Below, piece by piece: positions 46,441 through 56,900 of a stretch of DNA of 64,000 nt. The number at the start of each line of letters is the position of its first letter. Position 1 is the first letter of the stretch. The DNA is from Clytia hemisphaerica (lineage: Eukaryota > Cnidaria > Hydrozoa > Leptothecata > Clytiidae): assembly GCA_902728285.1 (NCBI GenBank), contig CACVBU010000970.1, positions 372,001 through 436,000 of the forward strand. The letters run 5' to 3'. Position numbers and translations under genes: made by a program. Below the pieces are notes generated by a model that was not told where the DNA came from, searched no databases, and saw nothing but the letters and a program-made list of their open reading frames with translations.

Positions 46441-48998
46441 TCACAGTTTGTAGAAAACCCCAACGTGCGCACCTATCCCAAATTCAAGGGATGTCAGGTA
46501 AAGGCGCACAAAAAAAATCAGCAACTTTCAAATTCTCTATTTTATAAAACGATTCATGATTTAGATGCGCTTTCTAGCAATCTAGACACCTTAAATTTCC
46601 AGATTTTTTCGCTCGGGCCAAACATGTATTGGCCCTCAAATCTTAAATAACTCTAATTTGCCCCCTTGAAAGTGTTTGTTTAAAAGACAAAACCATGGTT
46701 ATGCATGATGAGTGATCTAGGGTCAGGGCCAGAGCCACTGGGGCAGGAGGCGGCCATGACTTCACCACGTTTTTGCAAATAAAAAGTAACTTATTTCAAA
46801 GAAATTTTTACCCATGATGTAGACTTTCGATAACCTAATTTTTTGGCAAAATTAGTCTGAAATGGAGTCGTATTCAAGCACATCAGAGGGTTAAAATAGA
46901 AATTTTCTCCTGTCGGCACAAAACATGGTTGCGCCTCCTTAGTCACTATGTTTTCGGCCCCTCCACGTTAGGAAATTGATTCGCGAGCCCTTATTAAAAC
47001 CTTTCTTTTTAATTTTTTTTGATCGCTTATCTGCTAAAGAGAGCATTTTTAGCCAAACGCGAGTGACAGAAATGCAAAAATTTCCTCTCTGCGTAAACCA
47101 TGGTCGCGCCTCCTTACTCCTGAGCTAAGCATCATGGTGTCATACTCGAGTTTGTTTGACCTGTTTTTGATAACGTTTAAGCTATTTTTTGTACAAAAAT
47201 TCACCTGCGGCGCATATCTTTTCACTTACTATCGCGATACGTTAACTGCAGAAGCTTCACCTTCTCCAAACGATCGTGACAAGTTAGAAGAATCAAATAT
47301 TTTGCGTGATGGCATGTGATTAAAGTTGAAAAATTACGTAACGCTTTTTATTTGGGGGCTTCTTATGACGCTACCAAACACGGTGTTTTATAGTCAGGTC
47401 TACAGGAAAAAATCACTAAGTTAAGTTTTTCTCAAGTGCATGACCAGATCCGGTCGAATAATATCTCGAGTACAGCCTTGTCATACTTTTTTATGCAAAT
47501 CGAACATTTTACTCCATAATGGCGGAGATTACGTAAATTACGTAACTTAGGGAAATGTGCAAGACCTCTATTTTTGACATTTTCCCCGATTTTTTCCGAA
47601 AATTTCCCCGATTTCCCAAAGAAATTGGGTTTGCGTCAAAATCTGTGAGAAATAGAAAATAACTTTTTAAAATCTTATTTCTATAGTCTTCCATATTAGG
47701 TGGATACTTTACTTTGTAGCAATTTCTCAGTGTGTATTAATGCTATAAAAAGCAATACACCGTTGGAAAGATATTTCCAAGGAGAATTATCTACAATAAA
47801 CTAAAGATTTTTGCAAAATTATTGCAGAATGAAAAAGAAATATGAAGATAAAAGAAATGAAGATTTACTTAAAAAATTATGACATCAGTCAGACCTATTT
47901 GAATTTTTAACCTTGCTGATTTCAAATCGGGGCTCAGATTTTTCGTTTCTTATCACTTTTGCTGTTTTTGGTCATTTTTTGGTCGTTTTCGGCCTACTTC
48001 AAACTTTAGTTACAAAATTTACAGAAATCAAACTTTTTCACATCAATTTCTTTGAACGATTCTTTTTTCCTTTTTTCCTTTTTAAGCGAGAATCGAAAAC
48101 AAACCTTAAAGGGGGACTGGGCAAATATGTGATGTGATAAATGGACAAAAAAATGTGTGATAGATATGATTAAAATGAGACGATTTTTCTTGATTATCGC
48201 TAAATATAGATGAAATAATTTATAACTTATTTTTAAACAAATTTTCTCTGTTATTATTGTTAAAAACTTCAATAACATAATAGTTTAACACACTTTTCCA
48301 TAAGAACATAAATGGCTCAAAAACAATGAACGTTGTAAGAACATTTTTACGACTTTGCAGAAAACGGCTTTCCAGGACCATGAAACTTTAGATAATATTA
48401 CACGAAAATGTTAGAAAATATCTTAATAATAAGAACACTTATTTGTAGGCTTGAACCCAAAATTGTAAAATCATTCGAATTCCTAAAATAAACTTGTGAC
48501 ATTTTTATAGGACCGACTTTGTAAAGTAAGCCATACAGTTTTGTTGATATGAAATTTGATAAATATTCCGTTTATTATTATTTTGATTACCCCCTGGATA
48601 AACAGTAATGTCTTTGTTTTTGTATTTTTTCCCTGGAGAGGCGGTTTTATTCGCGTGATTACTCAAAATAATAAACGAAAGAAGACTTTTTCATTAAAAG
48701 AATGAAAGGTGAAATGGAAGGAGGGAAAAAATATGTTGATGTCGTCAAAACTTTATACATACTTTTTATTTTAGTTTGAAAGTCATATCTTTTTGTTGTT
48801 AGCTTGAAATAAGTACTGGAAGACGGGAACCGTCTAGTAAAGTACTAAAGTTAAAGTTAAGATTTTGAGATACATAGCTATTATACCTTTATTAGGAGTA
48901 ACCTGAGGCAAACGGATTTTTTGCCAATATCTAAAGAAAATAATTTACGACTGATGGAAAATTGATAAAAAATCTTCCTTTAATCATTGTTAATTTAA

Positions 48999-49207
48999 AG
49001 GGACATAACAGTACTTGCGAAATTTGTAAACAAACTGTATGCAGCAGATACAAAATCAAAACAAACGTCACATGTCAAAATAAAAAATATGGCTAATTTT
49101 GATTGTTCAATTGTTTTACAAGTTTGTTTTGGACACGTGATTTTAATTGTTCTCTTTAATGACACGTGGTTTGCGCAATGTTTACATTTTACTACTGTAA
49201 TGTCCCT
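48999..49207. mobile_element. piggyBac-like TTAA MITE, copy 2
   Basis: AGGGACAT...ATGTCCCT with TTAA at 48995-48998 and 49208-49211. It is an inverted-orientation copy of 5015-5232, lying about 130 bp upstream of the GPCR ATG, so it may contribute promoter sequence. It contains two CACGTG motifs (E-box type) shared with copy 1. Confidence 0.88.
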
Positions 49208-49333
49208 TTAAAAACGTGTAGTTAAATAATTTGGGAATTTGGGTTCTACTTGGACGTGAACTCGCCAAGTCTACTAATTTTAATTTGACATTTAATTAAT
49301 AGTTTTTATAGCACAAAATAAAGAAAAAACAAT

Positions 49334-50263
49334 ATGGGAGTCAGCTTCAACAATAGGACTTTGAACGCTTCATTCAGTTTGCTGACAGCGCTTACAGACG
49401 ATCTCCAAATAGTCCAGGGGATGCCTTACGTGTTTATAGCAGAGGGCGTACTCATCATCACCATAAACTTCGGACTCGTACTTTTTATTGCGCTACGTAA
49501 AAACGTTCGTAAAAACCCCAAAAACATTATCCTGGCAAGCCTCTTCTCAAGTCATTGTTTTGTTGGCATGTTGTGTTGCTCGTTGCCAAGCAACCATCAT
49601 CACAACGAGGCCGTTAAAGGACCATCTATTGATTACGGGAGTGCTATCATGCTGGCATCTTTTTGCAATCTAATGTTGGTGACTTTAGATCGATTCTTGG
49701 CAATACAATTCCCAATGTTGTACAGTCGTTTAACAACACATATGCTGATCTTAGCATTATTCATCGTTTGGTTGATTCCTGTAATGTTCTTACTGGCAAC
49801 TCTGGCAATTCAATTATCACGGCTAGCCTTTGTGATTATCACTTTTTCTTCCATGGTCATTTTACTACTTAACAATATACTCATATATGGTATAGCTAAG
49901 AAACAAGTCAAAAACATTAAGAGCGTTTTGATTCAAACTACAGACAGGAAAAATACAAATAAAATAAATAGACAGTCAGCCAGTCACCATCGCGCGTTTT
50001 TCATCTGTGCAGCTATGGTTTTATCCTATATTATAGCTTGGTTACCAGCCACCATTTATGTGCTCTACGATTCGCTTGTCGAGGAGAACAAAGTCAGTAA
50101 TGTGTATTTGAATTTGATTGTGTTTCTGGCGTTTGCGAATAGTATCTCTGATCCGATTATTTATACGTGGTTTAACAGAAAGTTGAAAAAGAAATTGAAA
50201 CAATTTGTACAAGAGGGTAGAGGACGTGCGCAAACACAGATGAGCTTTTTGGAAAACTCTTAA
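49334..50263 (+). CDS. Rhodopsin-like (class A) GPCR, single exon
   Basis: 309 aa with seven hydrophobic segments: TM1 about 30-53, TM2 64-84, TM3 102-125, TM4 137-160, TM5 164-188, TM6 221-245, TM7 257-279. Class A marks seen: LDRFLAI (118-124; DRY as DRF), AWLP in TM6 (235-238), NSISDPIIY in TM7 (269-277) and a basic helix 8. N-glycosylation sites lie in the N-terminus (NRT, NAS). Unusual: TM2 has Ser where the sodium-site Asp normally sits, and the usual TM3 cysteine of the TM3-ECL2 disulfide is absent, with a very short second outer loop. Orphan; the ligand cannot be inferred. Large families of intronless class A receptors of this type are common in cnidarians and other invertebrates. Confidence 0.93.
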   Translation: MGVSFNNRTLNASFSLLTALTDDLQIVQGMPYVFIAEGVLIITINFGLVLFIALRKNVRKNPKNIILASLFSSHCFVGMLCCSLPSNHHHNEAVKGPSIDYGSAIMLASFCNLMLVTLDRFLAIQFPMLYSRLTTHMLILALFIVWLIPVMFLLATLAIQLSRLAFVIITFSSMVILLLNNILIYGIAKKQVKNIKSVLIQTTDRKNTNKINRQSASHHRAFFICAAMVLSYIIAWLPATIYVLYDSLVEENKVSNVYLNLIVFLAFANSISDPIIYTWFNRKLKKKLKQFVQEGRGRAQTQMSFLENS

Positions 50264-50715
50264 GAGAGAGCAGATGTATTCGTTCTTAAGCTATGGGTGT
50301 CCACTGAAAATAATAGCTTCGTTCTTAAGCTGGATGCCCACTGAAAAAAAAAAGTTCATCGCAAACATCTGTTGCGGCCAAAAAAATAAATCCAGATACA
50401 TAATCCAGATACTAAATTACGCCATCACGGAAACTGCTGGCAGTCGAATGAAACGATAGACGTTTTAATTCTAATACACGCAGCAGTAAACAATTTTCGA
50501 TTTGAATATTTTTTGACACTACCAAAATAAAAAAACCGATCCTTAAATAGTTAAAATTGTTTTTAAATGGATTATACCTAAATAAATACATATTAAAACA
50601 AAGAAAATTCATTAAACGCCAGGTATTTCTTTATTTTTAGATAAGTGTTCCCTTTAAGACAACTGTTTCATATCATGACAGTGTCTTCCTATTGTTTTAT
50701 TGTGCCTAATAAAAT

Positions 50716-51790
50716 TCAGTTTCTATAAGAGTCATTTTTGGGAGGTTCTGTCTACATTCACCAAACCATGGAAATTTATAATGCAATACCTGTATTTTTG
50801 TCTTGATCAATTTGTCAACTCAAACCATGACCCATTGATAATCTACAGCCATTCCATGAATCCAATAAACCAAGAAGTGTGTATAGTGAGTTGGCATCAA
50901 ACAATCATAACATCATTTTTTTATTCATTATCTCTTAAATTATTTTTTCTATAAAAAGAAAAAAACAAAATAATGATCAGGTAGAAGATATCAGAAGATT
51001 TTTTTTCATTAAAATTTCTTACAAAAAATTGTTTATTAGGAATAACGACTTTCACTTCCGATAGACCTTTTCAGAAATTACGTCACGAACATCACTTGCC
51101 TCGTTTTGCCATGGTGATTAACTCCCAGTGGATTTTATCAAAACGACTTCCTATTCATAAAAAAATAATTTGATGTCTCAAGAGACATAATCACCATGGT
51201 ATTTGTTTGAATACGAGGCAAGTGATGTTCGTGACGTAATTCATGAAAAAGGTCTATTACCCTCTTATAATTCAAAATTTCCCTCATTCTGAAATTTTGC
51301 TGCGTTTTTTGTAATGTTTGCTATTTAAGAACACTACAATGAATGAATATCAACTGAGAGTAAAAATAAAATGTATTCTTGATTAAAGTACATTAGAACG
51401 TAACAGGCAATCTTAGTATCAAAATCAAATAAGAATGTTTGTTTTTGGGAAACTCTGGAGAAATAAGAGTTGGTATGGGTAGAATTGTTCAAATCGTGAT
51501 AGGCCAGTGAAATAACTGAGATAAAGGAGGGACGAAACGTACATTTCTTATAAAATAACTATCAAAAAATATTTATTATAAAGTTCCTATAAATTCGAAA
51601 TTAAACAAAATTTAAAAATATGCGATCACGTGGGCAATAATGAGAAGTTATAGGTAAAAGCCTTAATAATAATAACAAAAAAAGTTGCGTGAAATTTATA
51701 AACTTACAATATGAAATCGACCTAGAAAAGATCACTGACAGCTCTTTGTTAGGTGTTAAAAACACATACAGTAATTATATCTCTCTCAGA
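50716..51790. repeat. Long direct repeat, copy A (left of NLR-like gene)
   Basis: Closely similar, in the same orientation, to 61752-63195, from CAGTTTCTATAAGAGTC to ACAGTAATTATATCTCTCTC. Copy B is longer owing to insertions of about 115 bp (62519-62632) and about 245 bp (62885-63125). It contains a 196-bp foldback at 51062-51257 (AGACCTTTTCAG...). No protein is encoded. Confidence 0.85.
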
Positions 51791-51889
51791 GTAAGTTCGT
51801 ATTTTTATGTGTCCTAGAATCAGATTTAATATTAAAGTAAGAATTGATGAAATTTTGAAATAATGTTAACAAGCAACATGGTGAATGGA

Positions 51890-52545
51890 CCTACCTGTTG
51901 ATCAAAAAATTTTCCAAGAAAAAATTACTTCAGCCACATTTTAGGGTGCCTTGCACTCTATCTTTCTGCCAAAAATCAGGAAAAACTAATGAAGCAATTT
52001 TGCACAAAGTCCAAAAAACCTTATTTTTAGGTAGTTTTTGGCCCAAATTTGCCCCCCAAATTTTTTTTCAAAAATCGGGCTCTGTCACTTTTTAGGCATT
52101 GCTATTTTGTATCATTGTGCAAAAAATTAAAAAAAACTAATGAGCCAATCCCGAGAAAAGCTGCTAACAGGAAAATGGTAAAAGGGAATTTCCCCAAAAG
52201 ACGAAAATCCATATTTTACGACGAAAAAAAATTTTCCGAGAAAAATTACTTCAGCCACATTTTAGGGTACCTTGCAATTTATCTTTCTGCCAAAAATCAG
52301 GAAAAACTAATGAAGCAATTTTGCACCAAGTCCAAAAACCTTATTTTTAGGTAGTTTTTGGCCCAAATTTGCGAAAATCCGTATTTGACGACGAAAAAAA
52401 ATTTTCGAGAAAAATTACTTCAGCCACATTTTAGGACACCTTGCACTCTATCTTTCTGCCAAAAATCAGGAAAAACTAATGAAGCAATTTTGCACAAAGT
52501 CCAAAAAACCTTACTTTTAGGTAGTTTTTGACCCAAATTTGGTAA
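51890..52545. repeat. Tandem units containing CTTCAGCCACATTTTAGG
   Basis: Three similar units start near 51925, 52246 and 52418, each running ACTTCAGCCACATTTTAGG to TAGGTAGTTTTTGGCCC. The sequence relates to the interior of the element at 43070. The left boundary is TGGACCTACC at 51888. A GGTACC-element right end (GGTACCCGAGAG) follows at 52595-52606. Confidence 0.7.
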
Positions 52546-52720
52546 TGGTAATAAGAACATTTTTGAAAAATTAATTAGCGCCCCCCTGTTATTAGGTACC
52601 CGAGAGTACTTCAATGAGACTTTCTGATGAGAAATCTAAATCATTGCAGGTCAAGATAAAGAATCAAATTTTAAAGATTTAAAAGGCCATTAATTTAAGT
52701 AATCTCTCTAACAAAAATAC

Positions 52721-53899
52721 CTATAAAGAATAACTTTCTAAATCCGTTTTGAATATTGCATTAATATTTGATTTCATATCCAAGCATTGTACCAAAAGTT
52801 CCGGTGAACGTGTTTCATTGAATTTCTTGTGGAGTTCTGCATACTGTTTTATCAACCATGATAAATCTTTGATATCATCAGCATCAAAATCTTGTAACAG
52901 GCTCAGTGCTTCACTGAAATCATGTTTTTGGAATTTGACGAAAGAGAAAATAGTTGATAATAGTGAATCCAAATACAACGATTCATCGTAAAGTTTTTCA
53001 ACAGCATCAAAGTTTCCAAGAGCTAAATTTATCAATGCTTTAGTAGAAATTAACTCGCTGTATGCACTTTCGTCAACAAGATATTTGATCCCATTTGATA
53101 TTTGATCACAAACCATTAGAGCATCAGTGTATTTACCTTTCTTATACAAAAAGAAAGCTTTATAATTTAGAAAATTGTAATGTCCATTAGGTGCTATTGA
53201 ATCGTACCTCTTATCAATGTAATCTTCAAATTCTTTAAACACATTCTCTGCTTCATCAAATCTTTTTTGAAACAATAAATTGTTACTTTTTACTTGAAAA
53301 TATTTGATAACATCATCGTTATTGTCTAAGTCTTTAACGTTTAGTGTCTTTAAAAGCTCTTTCGTAGCTACATGATTGTTAGCATCTCTGGCCATTTCTA
53401 ATAGAATTTGGGGAGAATCAACTTTATTTTTCGATGCTTTTTCAAATAATGTAGATTTTATTTTCGAGGCTACTTTAAGCATTCTACATCTTTGGTACAG
53501 CTCAGCTTGAGCCAATTTCCAATTGTATATTTCATCATGACCAACCTCCAGTTCCTTATTATAATCCTTTTCAAATTGTTTTAGTGTTGGGATAACTTGA
53601 TCTTTAATGATATCATCTGAAAAAGTATTTAGGCAACAACGTATGTAAACTTTATAAGAAGTCACCATTTCAATGAAGAATCCAAGTTCATTCGACTCTT
53701 TATACTTTTTAGTAAAGAGGCCAACGTAAGAACTTGACATCAGACGTAGACCATGCATATCCATTCTTCTATCTGCAATCAATGACAATTCAGATAACCA
53801 GATCTCATTTAAGAAATCAGTGTGATGGTTGTCGATAAAGTGATTTTGCATTACATAAACAACATGGGCATACCATAAATCTTCATCATCATAATACAT
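52721..53899 (-). CDS. TPR C-terminal part of the NLR-like gene, downstream of an in-frame stop
   Basis: A 392-residue open frame made of helical hairpins typical of tetratricopeptide repeats, for example NFLNYKAFFLYKKGKYTDAL and the following ALINLALGNFDAVEKLYDE. It lies directly after the NB-ARC ORF in the same frame, separated by TAA at 53909-53911 and three sense codons before this ATG. In STAND proteins, TPRs after NB-ARC are the ligand-sensing or autoinhibitory part, so the two were probably one polypeptide. Either the stop is a nonsense allele or sequencing error, or the TPR part is made separately or by readthrough. No convincing intron removes the stop. Confidence 0.75.
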   Translation of the reverse strand: MYYDDEDLWYAHVVYVMQNHFIDNHHTDFLNEIWLSELSLIADRRMDMHGLRLMSSSYVGLFTKKYKESNELGFFIEMVTSYKVYIRCCLNTFSDDIIKDQVIPTLKQFEKDYNKELEVGHDEIYNWKLAQAELYQRCRMLKVASKIKSTLFEKASKNKVDSPQILLEMARDANNHVATKELLKTLNVKDLDNNDDVIKYFQVKSNNLLFQKRFDEAENVFKEFEDYIDKRYDSIAPNGHYNFLNYKAFFLYKKGKYTDALMVCDQISNGIKYLVDESAYSELISTKALINLALGNFDAVEKLYDESLYLDSLLSTIFSFVKFQKHDFSEALSLLQDFDADDIKDLSWLIKQYAELHKKFNETRSPELLVQCLDMKSNINAIFKTDLESYSL

Positions 53900-53908
53900 T
53901 GTAAGGTT

Positions 53909-56900
53909 TTATAAATCTTTCTTTTTAAAGCTAAAAATCCCAGCAATTGTATCCATCACAAGTTTTTTGGGACATTCATCTTCAACTAAATTCTGTTCTT
54001 CAACACAATATCTTAACATTTTTTGAACAAGGGCATGAATTTCCAAAAATCCATTTCTTTCATTAACCAGAGAATATTGACCGAGTAATTGAACAATTTC
54101 TTCAACATCAATTTCATCAATATTATCCAAATAAGTGAACGTTTTTTTATTGATTCTCTTATTATCCATGTAACCCATCATTGTTAAAACTAAAATAGCA
54201 TTTTTAGATTCCTCTTTTATCTTGTGAAATGCCATATCCCAAACTGTCAACAAAGTTTTATCGTAGTCTGAAAATGACTTTATTTTCATGCTTAAAACAC
54301 TTTTGCGGCAAGCTTCAAATTGCTCAATATAAGATGGGACAGCAATTTTTAACTTACGTATATAACATATTGCTTGATGTAAAGCTAAAGGGTAACATTG
54401 TAGATGACCAACTAGAGTTGAAATATCTTCAGCAGAAGCATGATGAATTTGACCTTCCAAAAATCCAACAGATTCATATTCCTCAAAACAAGGAACTTTT
54501 ATATTGGTGACAGCAAGATCCTCCCAATCAGTCAATTGTGATGTCATAAGTAATGATAATTTGTCCTTGACATGACGAAGGAAACTCTTAAAATCTTTAG
54601 ATGATAAGTTTGTAACATCATCTAATACAATCAAAGTCTTTTCCTCAACTTTGCAAACTTTTGATAACAATAACTTGACCAATATTTCAGTCGAAGGATC
54701 TTTTGGAAGATATTGACCTAATCCAAAATAGCGGATGATTTCATCCATTGTTTTATTGAGATTATCGGCAGCTATCCAAAAGACTTTTTGGTACTCATCT
54801 TTGTATAACTGTGTGAATTTGGCAACAGTCTGTGTTTTTCCAACACCTCCCAACCCAGTCAAAACGACTCTTTGATTTGAATCAAGTTCTGAGTGAATAT
54901 TTTTGATAAGTTCCTTACGACCATAGAAAACGGAGACAGGATCGTATATGTTCCAATGTTCCACTATGGAAAATAAAAGTAATTGGTTTGATACCGATGT
55001 CGTTGAATTGCATAAAAAAAATAAAAATCATCTGTAGTGAATTCACATCATAATGTGTTTAGATAAAGTGGAAAATAGCAAAATTGAAAAAAATAAGCAA
55101 CTCAATTATGCCGGCAAAACTCTTCATAGAGAATTTGATATAGTATAAATTAAAACCTGTATGATCCCTGGATTGAATTGACTCATCTTTGATTTCCAAA
55201 TTCTTCATTCTATCTTCCAAAGCTGAAAAAGGATTTTGAAAGTATGGCGTGTTATTGGAAATCATTATAATCTCTATTGTTTTTGGATCAATATTTTGTT
55301 TATCAATTGAAAATGAGACGAAAAGGAATTTCTTTTTGTTAAGTTTAACCAATTGATTGATTCATAATAGTTTGATTATATGAAGAATTCTTTTTATGTA
55401 AAAAGATTCTAGTTCAATGTATGTAAAACACATATAATATCAGCTCAGATTGACTTAAATCAACTTTTTTATTTTTGAATCCCTCAATTTCATCGTCACG
55501 AGCAAAAACCCTGCGCAGGCATAAAACAAAGCATAAATTATCATTGAAGAAATATTTCAAAATCAAACCTTTAAGTTGATTTTTATCAGCTTTTTCATCT
55601 TTGACATTCTTTACTTCATCGCTCAAATCTGAAATCACAAAAAAATGAAAGAAATTAGCAGCTTATCCCTTTAAAATAAATACTTACTTATCATTGAAGA
55701 AATATTTCAAAATCAAACCTTTAAGTTGATTTTTATCAGCTTTTTCATCTTTGACATTCTTTACTTCATTGCTCAAATCTGAAATTACAAAACAAAAGAA
55801 ATTAGCTGCTTACCAGTGGATACCCCTTAAAACCTACAACAACTAAAAGATACTCCATTTATCCTGATAGAGAAAACATTAAGGGCTGAAACTTTTCCTA
55901 GTGAATCTAGGCTACCTATGAATTTCTCCCCTTTTTATAAAGCTGCTATGAAAAATGTTATTGCTTCGTGAAAAATGTGATTTTAGCTATTTTTACCCCT
56001 TAAAACCTACAAAATGGTTTTCTTGAATGACTTTTTATAAAATAGTTCTTTTGGTCTCAAATTTTGAACAGCGATTCACTGCAAAGTTACTAATGCTATA
56101 ATTAGATCATTGGTACCTAAATATTTTCAAAACTGTACGTTAAAATCAAATCACACCTTAAAACTTACAAACATTGACCCCTTGCTCACAACTTACTGAA
56201 ACGATGAAATTGTAATTCAGGTGCTGAACCGTGATTAATTGATCAAATACATGCTAAAACCGATTCCCAAAACAATACTTGTATATTTCAATATTTCATG
56301 CCCATAATGCAATTGCACCTGTTTTTTTTTGTCAAAAAAAGGTTCGAAGGGTTAAAAATTTTATTCCCTTCATTTTTGACGTATGTTACTAATGTTTTTC
56401 TAAATCTTTATCAAATTTGTGACGTTTCGGTATGCAAGATGACCATGTTTCGAGAAAGTCGATTTTTAGATTTCATTTGCCACTACCATAACTTTAAAAT
56501 AGAACTTTGAGGGACTTGCAATTTCTTTGGGGTGTAACCATGAAGAAAAACATGATTTTTTCGTACCTACCATAAGTATAGGTACCTAAAAAGTAGAGGT
56601 ATTATGACCTTAAATTCATTTGTGTAATCTCTAGGTCCGAAAGACTTGATTCTTTGAAGGGATTTTTGATAACATTTTCAATAACTTCGAATTTTACGAC
56701 ACTTTGCGATGGTTAAAATTCTTGAAAATAGGTATTTTATGAAAGTATCTATATTAGAGTTTGTAAAAAAATGAATAGTAGCAATATTAAATTAAGTTTG
56801 GGGGTTAAGAGAACCCAAAACCCAACTTTGTAGATTTTTAGGGGTATATGGTTTTAAGGGGTATCCACTGGTATCCCTTTAAAATAAACTATTACTATAT

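Noticed and set aside
46160..46472. ORFs with repeated His/Thr/Arg words
   Set aside because: Translations of the TGCGTGAATGCGTGAAT word array in several frames; no domain or start context.
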